The notes under the pieces were generated by a model. It saw only the letters and a program-made list of their open reading frames with translations. It did no database searches and had not been told where the DNA came from. Position numbers and translations under genes: made by a program. Positions 18,061-26,722 of a stretch of 64,000 bases of DNA are shown in pieces (position 1 is the first letter of the stretch; the number at the start of each line of letters is the position of its first letter). This DNA is from Paracidovorax citrulli (GTDB lineage Bacteria; Pseudomonadota; Gammaproteobacteria; Burkholderiales; Burkholderiaceae_C), in contig NZ_FNEY01000020.1 of NCBI RefSeq assembly GCF_900100305.1, forward strand, positions 32,885 through 96,884. The letters run 5' to 3'.

Positions 18061-19617
18061 TCACTTCCCTCCCATCGACTGCGACATGGCCATGGCGCCC
18101 GGGGCGCCCAGGGTCTGGGTCATGGCACCCATGGACTGCGACAGGCCCGCGGCGGGCGTGCCGTTGGCGTCGCCGTCGCCCAGCACCCAGGTGTCCTTGG
18201 TGCCGCCGCCCTGCGATGAATTGACGACCAGCGAACCCTCCTTCAGCGCCACGCGCGTGAGACCGCCGGCCACCATCTGCACCTTCTGGCCAGAGAGCAC
18301 GAAGGGCCGCAGGTCGATGTGGCGCGGGGCGATGCCCGATTCCACGTAGGTGGGGCAGCTCGAGAGCGACAGCGTGGGCTGCGCGATGTAGCCGGCCGGG
18401 TTCGCCAGCAGCGCGCCGCGGAACTCCTCGATTTCCGCCTTGGTCGCGGCCGGGCCGATCAGCATGCCGTAGCCGCCCGCGCCGTGCACTTCCTTCACCA
18501 CCAGCTCGTGCAGGTGGTCCAGCACGTACCGCAGGTCGTCCTGCTTGCGGCACATCCAGGTGGGCACGTTCGCCAGGATGGGCTCTTCGCCCAGGTAGAA
18601 GCGGATCATCTCCGGCACGTACGGATAGACGGACTTGTCGTCCGCGATGCCCGTGCCCACGGCATTGCAGATCGCCACGTTGCCCGCGCGGTACGCAGCC
18701 ATGAGGCCGGCGCAGCCCAGCGTGGACGCAGGACGGAAGACCTGCGGATCGAGGAAGTCGTCGTCCACGCGGCGGTAGATCACATCCACGCGCTGCAGCC
18801 CGCGCGTGGTGCGCATGTAGACGAAGTTCTCCTTGACGACCAGGTCCTGCCCCTCGACCAGCTCCACGCCCATCTGCTGCGCGAGGAAGGCATGCTCGAA
18901 GTACGCGCTGTTGTACATGCCCGGGGTGAGCACCACCACCGTGGGCTCGGCCGCGCCGGCCGGCGCGCTGGCGCGCAGCGTGTCCAGCAGCAGGTCGGGG
19001 TAGTGGGCCACGGGCGCCACGCGGTGGCTGCGGAACAGTTCGGGGAAGAGCCGCATCATCATCTTGCGGTTCTCCAGCATGTACGACACGCCCGAGGGCA
19101 CGCGCAGGTTGTCCTCCAGCACGTAGTAGATGCCGTTGCCCTGCCCGTCCGGCGCGCGCACGATGTCGATGCCGGCGATGTGGGCGTACACGTCGCACGG
19201 CACGTCCACGCCCGCCATCTCGGGGCGGAACTGCGCATTGCCCACGATCAGGTCGGACGGCACGATGCCCGCGCGCAGGATGTCCTGGCCATGGTAGATG
19301 TCGTGGATGAAGCGGTTGAGCGCCGTCACCCGCTGCACGAGCCCCTGCTGCATGCGCGCCCATTCGTGGGCGGGAATGATGCGGGGGATCAGGTCGAAGG
19401 GGATGAGCCGCTCGGTGCCGGCCCCGTTCTCGTCCTTGGCGCCATAGACCGCGAAGGTGATGCCCACGCGGCGGAAGATCATCTCGGCCTCGGCGCGGCG
19501 CGCCTGCATCGCCTCGGCCGGCTGGCGCGACAGCCACTGGCCGTAGCGCTGGTAGTGGGGGCGCACATCGCTGCCATCGAAGGGCAGCATCTCGTACATC
19601 TCGTCGAACTTCTGCAT
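18061..19617 (-). CDS. Circularly permuted type 2 ATP-grasp protein
   Basis: A 518-residue ATP-grasp enzyme of the circularly permuted (DUF404/DUF407) family, predicted to form peptide-like amide bonds using ATP. It begins with FDEMYEMLPFDGSDVRPHYQRY. It contains YVLEDNLRVPSGVSYMLENRK, PGMYNSAYFEHAFLAQQMGVEL and the nucleotide-binding VKEVHGAGGYGMLIGP segment. The C-terminal 45 residues (after NSSQGGGTKDTW) are Gly/Met/Ala-rich and look disordered. The start at 19617 has a strong GGAGG ribosome site 9 nt away. It forms a two-gene unit with the alpha-E gene; the transglutaminase-like third member often seen in such operons is not adjacent here. Confidence 0.92.
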   Translation of the reverse strand: MQKFDEMYEMLPFDGSDVRPHYQRYGQWLSRQPAEAMQARRAEAEMIFRRVGITFAVYGAKDENGAGTERLIPFDLIPRIIPAHEWARMQQGLVQRVTALNRFIHDIYHGQDILRAGIVPSDLIVGNAQFRPEMAGVDVPCDVYAHIAGIDIVRAPDGQGNGIYYVLEDNLRVPSGVSYMLENRKMMMRLFPELFRSHRVAPVAHYPDLLLDTLRASAPAGAAEPTVVVLTPGMYNSAYFEHAFLAQQMGVELVEGQDLVVKENFVYMRTTRGLQRVDVIYRRVDDDFLDPQVFRPASTLGCAGLMAAYRAGNVAICNAVGTGIADDKSVYPYVPEMIRFYLGEEPILANVPTWMCRKQDDLRYVLDHLHELVVKEVHGAGGYGMLIGPAATKAEIEEFRGALLANPAGYIAQPTLSLSSCPTYVESGIAPRHIDLRPFVLSGQKVQMVAGGLTRVALKEGSLVVNSSQGGGTKDTWVLGDGDANGTPAAGLSQSMGAMTQTLGAPGAMAMSQSMGGK

Positions 19618-19710
19618 CAGTGGTGCCTCCTGCAGCCAGCATAGCAAGTTGCAAGCCTGCCAGGCCGCCGGTCGCGCGCCCCGTGCGCGGGGCTTCGCCG
19701 GATTCCGCTG

Positions 19711-22557
19711 TCAGAAAGGATCCGCCACCTCCACGGCGGCCGCGGCCGCGGCCGAGGCCGCGGAAGGCGGCGCATGGTGCCAGTAGCGCCGCGCGGCTTC
19801 GCGCTCGCACCGCCAGCGCAGCGGCCGCGCGGACTGCCAGGACCACGCGCCGCAGGAGGGCGAATCCACCAGCCGCGCCCCGCGCTCCGCATAGCGCGCC
19901 AGCACGTCCGGCGCCGGGTGCCCGTAGCGGTTGCGGTGGCCCGCCTGCACCACGGCAGTGCGCGGCCGCACGGCGTCCAGCAGCGCCGGGCCAGAGGACG
20001 TTCGGCTGCCGTGGTGGGGCACCAGCAGCACGTCGGCCGGCACCAGCGCGCCCCGCGCGGCCAGGGCGGCCTCTTGCGCCCGGCCGATGTCGCCGGCCAG
20101 CAGCGCCGACGCGCCGGGCGCCGAGATGCGCAGCACGCAGCTCACCGCATTGGTCCGGTCTTCACGTCCCGCCGGTGCGCCCGTGTCTGCCCCGCCACCG
20201 TCCAGTGCGCCCAGGGGCGGATGCAGCACCTCGAAACGCACCCCGTCCCACGTCCACTGCCGGCCCGCCTCGCAGCGGGTGATGACGCGCGCACCCCGAG
20301 CCTCCAGCGGATGGCCGGGCTCCAGCGATCCCCACAGGTCCGCGCCCGGGTGCGCGGCCAGCACCGCCGCCGCACCGCCCGTGTGGTCGGTATCGCGATG
20401 GCTGAGCATCACCCGGTCCAGCCGCTCGCCACCCGCGCGCAGCAGCGGCACCAGCACCCGGTCGCCGGCATCGCTCTGCATGCCGTAGCGCGGCCCCGCG
20501 TCGTAGAGCAGCGCATGGCCGGCCGTGCGCACCAGCACCGCGCTGCCCTGGCCCACGTCGGGCGCCAGCAGCTCGAACTGGCCCGCCCCGGGCCGCGCCG
20601 GATGCCACCACAGCACCGGCAGCAGCAGCGGCAGGCCCATCAGGCGCAGCGCCCAGGGCAGACGCATCACCAGCAGCATGCCGCCCGCCATGCCGGCCAC
20701 GCCCGCCCACAGCGGCGCCGCCGGCAGCGAAACCGTGGCCCAGGGCCAGGCGGCCAGCCACTGCAACCCTTCCGCGAACGGCCGCAGGCAGGCCGCCGCC
20801 GCCGACCACAGCGGCGCCCACAGCACACCCAGCAGCGCCAGCGGCGTGACGACCAGCGTCATCCACGGGATCGCCACCAGGTTCGCCGCGAAGCCCACCA
20901 CCGATATCTGCCCGAACAGCAGCACCGTGAGCGGCGTCAGCGCCAGCGTCACCACCCCCTGCTCGCGCAACAGGGACAGCACGCGTGCGCGCAGGCGTCC
21001 GGCCGCGCGCGCGGCCGGCACCACCTCGGGCGGCGTGGCGGCGTCGGACGCGAACAGCACGCCCACCGCCACGAAGCTGAGCCAGAAGCCCGCCTGCAGC
21101 AGCGCCCACGGATCGGCCGCCACCACCGCCGCGCAGGCCAGCAGCCAGACCTGCGGCCAGGGCCAGCGCCGCCCCGAAAGCCGCAGCGCGCCGACCACCG
21201 CCAGCATGCACACCGTGCGCTGCGCCGGCACCGCCCAGCCGCTGAACAGCGCATACGCCGCCGCCAGCAGCACCCCGCCCGCCAGCGCCGCCCAGGGCGC
21301 CGGCACCGCCAGGCACAGCAGCGCCGAGCGCCGCCACAGCCAGCCCACCACTGCCGCGGCGACCCAGGCGAACAGGGTGATGTGCAGCCCGGAAATGCTC
21401 ACCAGATGCGCCACGCCCGTCGCGCGGAATACGTCCCAGTCGGCCCGGTCGATCGCACGCTGGTCGCCCGTCACCAGGGCCGCCACCACGCCCGCGGCAC
21501 GCCGCCGGGCCAGGTCCTGCGGATCGGTGTCCGCCCCGGCCACCTGCGGCGGCGCCAGCCGGGCGAGGATGGCATCGCGCACCCGCTGCCGCGCCTGCTC
21601 CACCGGGTGCCGCCACCAGGGCGCTGCCTCCAGCCGCACCGGCCACCCGGCGCGGGCGCCCGCCTGCACGGAACCCGTGGCTTGCACGCCCTGCTCCCAC
21701 AGCCAGAGCTCGGCATCGAAGCCGCCCGGATTGCGCAGGCCGTGCGGGGCGTTGAGGCGCACCGTCATCTCCCACCGTTCGCCCACGCGGGCGGCCGGCA
21801 CGGGTGGGGAGACAGGTGCCGGCGAGGACGAAGACGGGGCCAGTGCCGCGTCCGGCATGCCCACGGATGCGGCTGCGGCCCGGGCCTTCGTCCGGGTGCC
21901 GTCCGCCTGGCGTGCGAACCAGGGTGCCCCGGAAGACCACGACACATCGACCAGCGGCGGCAGCCGCACGGGCCGGCCGGGCGCATGGCGTGCGCCGGCA
22001 CCGCCCTCCGCCTCCGGGCGGTCCTTCCGGCCGCCGCGCTGCGGGCGCAGTCCCCCGGAACGCGGCCGGCCGCCACCCTGCTCCGCGAGCCACGCCGACT
22101 CCACCTCCAGCCGCAGGCGCACGCCCGCGTCGGTGGGTTGCGGCATCGCCGCCACCACCGCGACGATGCGCAGATCGCGCCCCTCCAGGGCCGGGTCCAG
22201 CGCATCCGACAGATAGGCGCCAGCGCGCAGGCCGCAGACCGCGAACGCCGCCAGCGCCATGGCGCAGAAGGCCAGCCATTGCGGTGCGGAAGCCGGCAGT
22301 GCATGGGCCGCCGGCCCGCGCCGCCGCCGGCCCAGGCGCCGGGCCAGCACCACCGCGGCCACGCCCGCCAGCAGCAGTGCCGCATACACGCGCGCCGGCC
22401 AGAGCGCGGGCTGCATCAGCTGCAGCAACGCACCGGCAATGCTGCCCAGCAGCAGGGCGGGCCAGAGCCAGCCTCCGGCCTCGACGACGGGGCTGGATGG
22501 CGGGGCAGGCGCAGAAGGAGGGACGGGCGGCGTGGCGGAGGAAGCGGGCCGGCTCAT
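19711..22557 (-). CDS. comEC: DNA internalisation competence protein ComEC/Rec2
   Basis: A 948-residue inner-membrane channel for single-stranded DNA during natural transformation. Three parts are recognisable. The N-terminal transmembrane and OB-like soluble domain (DUF4131, to about residue 330) includes a long low-complexity insertion around residues 165-255. The competence domain follows, with GVVAALVTGDQRAID and HLVSISGLHITLFAWVAA and multiple helices (about 340-640). The C-terminal metallo-beta-lactamase-like domain has SHRDTDHTGG and LLVPHHGSRTSS, the metal-binding histidines being present, so nuclease activity is plausible. The insertion with runs of Ser and Pro is longer than in most homologues. 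It is transcribed alone from the minus strand. Confidence 0.94.
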   Translation of the reverse strand: MSRPASSATPPVPPSAPAPPSSPVVEAGGWLWPALLLGSIAGALLQLMQPALWPARVYAALLLAGVAAVVLARRLGRRRRGPAAHALPASAPQWLAFCAMALAAFAVCGLRAGAYLSDALDPALEGRDLRIVAVVAAMPQPTDAGVRLRLEVESAWLAEQGGGRPRSGGLRPQRGGRKDRPEAEGGAGARHAPGRPVRLPPLVDVSWSSGAPWFARQADGTRTKARAAAASVGMPDAALAPSSSSPAPVSPPVPAARVGERWEMTVRLNAPHGLRNPGGFDAELWLWEQGVQATGSVQAGARAGWPVRLEAAPWWRHPVEQARQRVRDAILARLAPPQVAGADTDPQDLARRRAAGVVAALVTGDQRAIDRADWDVFRATGVAHLVSISGLHITLFAWVAAAVVGWLWRRSALLCLAVPAPWAALAGGVLLAAAYALFSGWAVPAQRTVCMLAVVGALRLSGRRWPWPQVWLLACAAVVAADPWALLQAGFWLSFVAVGVLFASDAATPPEVVPAARAAGRLRARVLSLLREQGVVTLALTPLTVLLFGQISVVGFAANLVAIPWMTLVVTPLALLGVLWAPLWSAAAACLRPFAEGLQWLAAWPWATVSLPAAPLWAGVAGMAGGMLLVMRLPWALRLMGLPLLLPVLWWHPARPGAGQFELLAPDVGQGSAVLVRTAGHALLYDAGPRYGMQSDAGDRVLVPLLRAGGERLDRVMLSHRDTDHTGGAAAVLAAHPGADLWGSLEPGHPLEARGARVITRCEAGRQWTWDGVRFEVLHPPLGALDGGGADTGAPAGREDRTNAVSCVLRISAPGASALLAGDIGRAQEAALAARGALVPADVLLVPHHGSRTSSGPALLDAVRPRTAVVQAGHRNRYGHPAPDVLARYAERGARLVDSPSCGAWSWQSARPLRWRCEREAARRYWHHAPPSAASAAAAAAVEVADPF

Positions 22558-22664
22558 GGGGCCCTGATGCTAGGGCCGGCAACAGGCCGCGGACTGCGAG
22601 AAAACGGCATGCAGGGCATGCCGATCCGTGAGGCAGGGGCGACGCCCTGCGGGGCCCGTGACCG

Positions 22665-23123
22665 TTATTGCACTGCGATCAGCAGCCACCCCGGCCGCCA
22701 CCACCGCGCCCTGCGCCGCGCAGGATACGGAGGACCATGCCATTGCCTGCGAGGCGTCCGGGCCACCTCGACGCTCCACAGGCGCCCGTCATTGAAGAAG
22801 GTGAAACGCACCGTCCGGGGAGCTGCCAGCACGGCGTTCGCGAAGATGGCCGGCGTATAGGGCGCGGACAGTTCGACAGCGTCCAGCACCCGTCCGTCCC
22901 GCGCAATCCAATGGACATGCAGCGCCTCTTCGTAAGGCGTGTTTTCCGTGGTGAAGACAAGATAGCCGTCAACAGCCTCGAACTGGGCCTCCATCACGGC
23001 ACCCGGCAGGTCGAGGAGAATGTCCCCGTCCTCGCGATGCCGCAGGCAGAGCCGGGGGGGAGTTGCGTCGCTGGTGGTATTGCATTCCACAGAGAACGCA
23101 GACGATGGCTGGAGAGCCTGCAT
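22665..23123 (-). CDS. Small uncharacterised protein, possible immunity partner of the upstream glycine-zipper protein
   Basis: A 152-residue soluble, beta-rich-looking protein with no signal peptide or transmembrane helix. The recognisable core contains YLVFTTENTPYEEALHVHWI and VLDAVELSAPYTPAIF, then VRFTFFNDGRLWSVEV; the last 30 residues are Arg/Trp-rich and may be non-conserved. I do not recognise a named family with confidence. Its ATG shares one base with the stop of the preceding gene (TGATG), so the two are translationally coupled. Small coupled partners of zipper-type membrane proteins are often immunity proteins; here that is inference only. Base composition is more AT-rich than the neighbouring comEC. 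Confidence 0.6.
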   Translation of the reverse strand: MQALQPSSAFSVECNTTSDATPPRLCLRHREDGDILLDLPGAVMEAQFEAVDGYLVFTTENTPYEEALHVHWIARDGRVLDAVELSAPYTPAIFANAVLAAPRTVRFTFFNDGRLWSVEVARTPRRQWHGPPYPARRRARWWRPGWLLIAVQ

Positions 23124-23830
23124 CAGAACACCCAGTCAAAAGACACATCCGCTCCCAGTGCTCCCAGGGCGCCCCCCACAAACACACCGAGCGTGACGCA
23201 GACAGGTGCACCCGGCCCGCATGCCAGCCCGGCAAGAGCACCTCCAGCAGCACCGCCGGCAAACCCGCCTCCGACCACGGCTCCCTCCTTTGCCACCGCA
23301 CGGGCCTTGTCGTCCGCCACGGCAACGTTGTAGACCGCTGCCCCCAGGGATACGAAAACCAGGCCGCGGCCCAGAGTGGTATAGCGCCGTGCCGCCGCAT
23401 TGACCGAGGGCCTGGGACGACCGGAACTATCAATGATTTCCAGATAGACAAGATTGCGCTCATTGGTCGCCAGTTGCGCAAAGGGCTTGCCGAACTTGTC
23501 TTTCGCATACTTTTCGGTCAGAGCATCGAGACTCAAACCGACCTTCTTCAGCTGGATCGCCTTCGCCCGCCCTATGTCGCTGGAGCGCAAGCGCTGCACC
23601 TCCAGAATTTCATTGCGGATCGACTGCACCTGTGTTGCAGCCTCCTGCGGACTCAAGGCACCGGACGCCACACGCGCCCGATACTCTTGGGAAAGCCTTC
23701 TGGTTTGCTCGATATAGCTCTGGCGTACTCGCCCATCCTTCAGAAATCGCTGCGCAAAGTTCGCGCATGCCGACTCCAACTGCGATAGCGCGGTTTCGAG
23801 CGTGGCGTTGTTCCGATGCTCATCCTGCAT
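23123..23830 (-). CDS. Glycine-zipper protein, putative pore-forming effector
   Basis: A 235-residue protein. Its N-terminal two-thirds are charged and helical, with probable coiled coil around residues 10-115 (ALSQLESACANFAQRFLKDG, then LEVQRLRSSDIGRAKAIQLK). The C-terminus holds two hydrophobic Gly-rich segments (about residues 155-175 and 185-228, including GGGFAGGAAGGALAGLACG and VGGALGALGADV), a glycine-zipper hairpin like those of membrane-inserting toxins. No signal peptide is present. Visibly lower GC than the flanking genes suggests acquisition. It is coupled to a small downstream gene by a TGATG overlap. I infer an antibacterial effector or toxin with immunity, but no secretion genes are in the window. 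Confidence 0.65.
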   Translation of the reverse strand: MQDEHRNNATLETALSQLESACANFAQRFLKDGRVRQSYIEQTRRLSQEYRARVASGALSPQEAATQVQSIRNEILEVQRLRSSDIGRAKAIQLKKVGLSLDALTEKYAKDKFGKPFAQLATNERNLVYLEIIDSSGRPRPSVNAAARRYTTLGRGLVFVSLGAAVYNVAVADDKARAVAKEGAVVGGGFAGGAAGGALAGLACGPGAPVCVTLGVFVGGALGALGADVSFDWVF

Positions 23831-23933
23831 GCTCTATCTCCCCATCGTTGATAACGCTGAGGATTTCATGGAGGAACGCTTTGCTTGGCAAGTTAGAGAC
23901 ACAAACTGTTTCACTGCGTGCCAACGCCCTGCT

Positions 23934-24734
23934 TCAGGAAAACGCCCTCCACAGCCCGGTGCCGAGAAACCACGGGTTGAGCACGCTGGACTCCAGCCGG
24001 AGGGTGTCGAAATCCGTCACCTCGGCAAGCAGCCTGTGCCTGGCGCCCGAGTTGTCGAAGATGTAGGCACGGTGCGCCACCTCGCAGGCCTCGGTCATCA
24101 GCGCGATGGACTTGTGGTACCGGTCGATGACCTTGTCCTCGGGCACCGGATGGCCGCCCTGCAGCACGCGCCGCCGCACCCGGTCGATGTTGATGGCGGG
24201 GTCGTCGGTCGCCACGAAGTACAGATAGACCCGGTAGCCCCGCGCACGGGTTTCGCGCATGAAGTCGATCTTCGAGCGGTGCGACATGACGGTCTCGAAC
24301 GTGAAGGTACGGCCTTCGTCCCGCAGTTCCCGGCGCACGGCCTCGGCCAGCGTGGCGGCCAGGTAGGAGTCCCAGGGCCCGGGCATCCGGAGGGTCAATT
24401 CACCGTCTAGCGTGATTCCGGCCAGCAGGGCCGGCATGTCCAGCCGCCGCCCCAGGCCGAATGTCTGGAAGCTGCCGCGGATCCGCTCCAGCACCGCCGG
24501 GGGCTCGCCCGTCACGCCGAGTTCCCGCAACGCCAGGCAGCCGCCGGAGGCGTGGAGTGCCTTCTCGATCTCGTCGGCGTTCACGAAGGCGCCGATCCAT
24601 TGGGGCTTGAGTTCGGACTGGAGGGTGCTCTTGCCGGATCCGTTGGGCCCTGCGAGGACGCGCAGGCGCGGTTGGGCCGGTTGGGCCAGGGCAGGCCTGG
24701 CCGCCCGCCGGACGTCAGCTGCCCCGAGAGACAC
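23934..24734 (-). CDS. Zeta-toxin-like P-loop kinase
   Basis: A 266-residue P-loop protein with Walker A AGPNGSGKST (residues 28-37), followed by FVNADEI, TFTFETVMSH and the zeta-type RVRRRVLQGGHPVPEDKVIDRY segment. Zeta toxins phosphorylate UDP-N-acetylglucosamine or related sugars and poison peptidoglycan synthesis. This compact chromosomal form lacks the long C-terminal extension of PezT. An 87-residue gene upstream overlaps its start by 20 bp, the usual antitoxin-toxin order. It could alternatively be a cellular zeta-like kinase whose small partner is not an antitoxin. The overlap and location beside other accessory genes favour a toxin-antitoxin pair. Confidence 0.82.
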   Translation of the reverse strand: MSLGAADVRRAARPALAQPAQPRLRVLAGPNGSGKSTLQSELKPQWIGAFVNADEIEKALHASGGCLALRELGVTGEPPAVLERIRGSFQTFGLGRRLDMPALLAGITLDGELTLRMPGPWDSYLAATLAEAVRRELRDEGRTFTFETVMSHRSKIDFMRETRARGYRVYLYFVATDDPAINIDRVRRRVLQGGHPVPEDKVIDRYHKSIALMTEACEVAHRAYIFDNSGARHRLLAEVTDFDTLRLESSVLNPWFLGTGLWRAFS

Positions 24735-24978
24735 GCTTGAGGACCGTGCCCGGCTTGACGCGCTTGCCCACCGGAAGGTCTTTGATGACGGTGACGCTGC
24801 CGTCGATCCGGCGCTCGACGACCTGGCCGGAAGCGGTCTTCACAATGGCAGCCCCCGTCGCCCTGAGCGCGGCCCGGTAGGCCTCATGGCCCGCCTTGGG
24901 GGCCACCTCGGGAATGCGCCGCTCGGCGATCTGCATTCCCCTTTCGGTCGGAATGGTTCGCTGGGTAGGGGAGGACAT
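24715..24978 (-). CDS. Small protein, putative antitoxin of the zeta-like kinase
   Basis: An 87-residue basic protein with the central segment EAYRAALRATGAAIVKTASGQVVERRIDG and the C-terminal KDLPVGKRVKPGTVLKRV. It is not homologous by eye to epsilon or PezA (no HTH is evident), so it may be a distinct antitoxin type. The start at 24978 sits a little downstream of a plausible promoter region. It overlaps the kinase gene by 20 bp in a different frame, implying coupled translation. Its assignment as antitoxin rests on gene order only. Confidence 0.68.
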   Translation of the reverse strand: MSSPTQRTIPTERGMQIAERRIPEVAPKAGHEAYRAALRATGAAIVKTASGQVVERRIDGSVTVIKDLPVGKRVKPGTVLKRVSRGS

Positions 24979-25282
24979 GGGAGATGCGGGAAAACGTGTC
25001 TCCGCCAGTCTATCAGGGCCCCCCGGAAGCCGCTTTCCCGCGCGGCGCGAAGGGCCACGGGGAGGCATCCCGCCTCCCGCCATCCCAGGAGAAGCTCCCG
25101 TGAAGATCGAAGGCCAATGCCACTGCCCCGGGCGCCCCGAAAAGGCAGATCCGGACCCGGCGGCGCCTTGCCTGGGTGCCGTCTCCCGACAGGGTGGACA
25201 GCTTCGACGGGCAGCCCTGAGGGGAGCCGCTCGGGCGCTGTACCATTCCTTTTTTCCTCCCAACCATCCTCCCTTCACCACC
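24979..25282. other. Divergent intergenic region between the zeta pair and ridA
   Basis: About 300 bp without a convincing gene, holding the outward promoters of the zeta pair (minus strand) and of ridA-pdxY (plus strand). A short T-rich patch (TTCCTTTTTTCCTCC) lies just before ridA. I see no clear dyad or riboswitch-like structure. Confidence 0.5.
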
Positions 25283-25741
25283 ATGAGCATCTACGACAAA
25301 CTCGCCGCCCTGAACATCACCCTCCCGCCCGTCGCCACGCCGGCCGCGGCCTATGTGCCCTATGTGCAGACGGGCAACCTCGTCTTCCTCAGCGGCCACA
25401 TCGCTCGCAAGGACGGCAAGCCGTGGGTGGGGCAGTTCGGCCGCGACATCGCGACGGAAGACGGCAAGGCCGCGGCACGCGCCGTGGCGATCGACCTGAT
25501 GGGCACGCTGCATGCGGCCACGGGCGGTGACCTGAACCGCGTGCAGCGCATCGTGAAGGTGATGAGCCTGGTGAACTCCACGGGCGACTTCACCGAGCAG
25601 CACCTGGTGACCAACGGCGCCAGCGAGCTGCTGGGCGAAGTGTTCGGCGACAAGGGCAAGCACGCGCGCAGCGCCTTCGGCGTGGCGCAGATCCCCATGG
25701 GTGCCTGCGTGGAGATCGAGCTGATCGCCGAACTGGCCTGA
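25283..25741 (+). CDS. RidA family enamine/imine deaminase
   Basis: A 152-residue YjgF/YER057c/UK114-family protein of the longer RidA subfamily (YjgH/Rid-like), acting in the cytosol. RidA proteins hydrolyse reactive enamines and imines such as 2-aminoacrylate made by PLP-dependent dehydratases. Seen are LVFLSGHIARKDGKPW, the DLNRVQRIVKVMSLVNST segment and the C-terminal RSAFGVAQIPMGACVEIE loop. The catalytic arginine equivalent to R105 of canonical RidA aligns with HARSAFG. It is followed after 14 bp by the pyridoxal kinase gene, a sensible pairing because both concern PLP chemistry. Confidence 0.92.
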   Translation: MSIYDKLAALNITLPPVATPAAAYVPYVQTGNLVFLSGHIARKDGKPWVGQFGRDIATEDGKAAARAVAIDLMGTLHAATGGDLNRVQRIVKVMSLVNSTGDFTEQHLVTNGASELLGEVFGDKGKHARSAFGVAQIPMGACVEIELIAELA

Positions 25742-25755
25742 GCGCCGAGGACGCC

Positions 25756-26697
25756 GTGAGCGCCACCGCAGCCCCTTCCGCCAACCCGCCTGCACCGGCC
25801 TCGGCCGGGGAGCCGCCGCTGGTGCTCTCCATCCAGTCGCATGTCGCCTTCGGGCACGTGGGCAACGACGCGGCCATGCTGCCGCTGCAACTGCTGGGCA
25901 TCCAGCCGGTGGCCGTGCATACGGTGCAGTTCTCCAACCACACGGGCTACGGCGAGTTCAAGGGGCAGGTCTTCCCGCCCGCGCACATCGGCGACGTGCT
26001 CGATGGCCTGCGTGCGCGCGGCGTGCTGGCACGCTGCACGGCGGTGCTCTCGGGCTACCTGGGCGATGCCGGCGTGGGCGAGGCCATCCTGGCCGCGGTG
26101 CAGGAGATCCGGGCCGTTCGCCCGGGCCTGCGCTACCTGTGCGATCCGGTGATGGGCGACGTGGGCCGCGGCGTGTTCGTGCGCCCGGGCATCCCGGAAT
26201 TCCTGCGCCGCCGCGCGCTGGCGCAGGCCAGCATCATCACCCCCAACCAGTACGAATTCGAGTTGCTGCACGGCGCGCCGCTGGCCTCGGTGGACGAGGC
26301 GGTGGCCGCCGCGCGCGCGCTGCTGGGCGATGCCGCCGGAACAGGCCCTTCGCTCATCGTGGTGACCAGCCTGCGCACGCCGGACCTGCCGGACGACCGG
26401 CTGGCCACGCTGGCCGTCACGGAGGAGGCCGCCTGGCTGGTGCGCACGCCGTTCATCGACCTGCAGCCCCTGCCCAATGGCATGGGCGACGTGTTCTCGG
26501 CCGTTCTGCTGGGCCACCTGCTGCGCGGCGCATCGACGCCGGACGCGGTGTCGAGCGCGGTCAGCAGCCTGTACGCGCTGGTGTCGCGCACCGCGCCGGG
26601 CCAGCGCGACCTGCCCCTGGTGGCCTGCCGCGAGCAGATCGCGCAGCCGTCGGAGCGTTTCGCCGCCGAGATGGTGGGCGCCCCGACGCGGCCCTGA
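25756..26697 (+). CDS. pdxY: Pyridoxal kinase PdxY
   Basis: A 313-residue ribokinase-fold kinase that phosphorylates pyridoxal to PLP in the salvage pathway. Diagnostic segments are LSIQSHVAFGHVGNDAA, QFSNHTGYGEFKG, YLCDPVMGDVGRG, ITPNQYEFELL and the phosphate-binding PNGMGDVFSAVLLGHLL containing the catalytic aspartate. The first 20 residues are Pro/Ala-rich and extra. The start is a GTG at 25756, 14 bp after ridA, and the two form an operon. The gene is convergent with the chemoreceptor gene 25 bp downstream. Confidence 0.95.
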   Translation: MSATAAPSANPPAPASAGEPPLVLSIQSHVAFGHVGNDAAMLPLQLLGIQPVAVHTVQFSNHTGYGEFKGQVFPPAHIGDVLDGLRARGVLARCTAVLSGYLGDAGVGEAILAAVQEIRAVRPGLRYLCDPVMGDVGRGVFVRPGIPEFLRRRALAQASIITPNQYEFELLHGAPLASVDEAVAAARALLGDAAGTGPSLIVVTSLRTPDLPDDRLATLAVTEEAAWLVRTPFIDLQPLPNGMGDVFSAVLLGHLLRGASTPDAVSSAVSSLYALVSRTAPGQRDLPLVACREQIAQPSERFAAEMVGAPTRP

Positions 26698-26722
26698 GAC
26701 AGAGTTCCGGCCGCGGCCCGGA

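Noticed and set aside
17169..18224. A 351-codon plus-strand open frame
   Set aside because: Antisense to the alpha-E gene. The translation is rich in His, Gln and Arg, with no domain.
19774..22860. A 1028-codon plus-strand open frame
   Set aside because: Antisense to comEC, of extreme Arg/His/Gln composition, with no domain.
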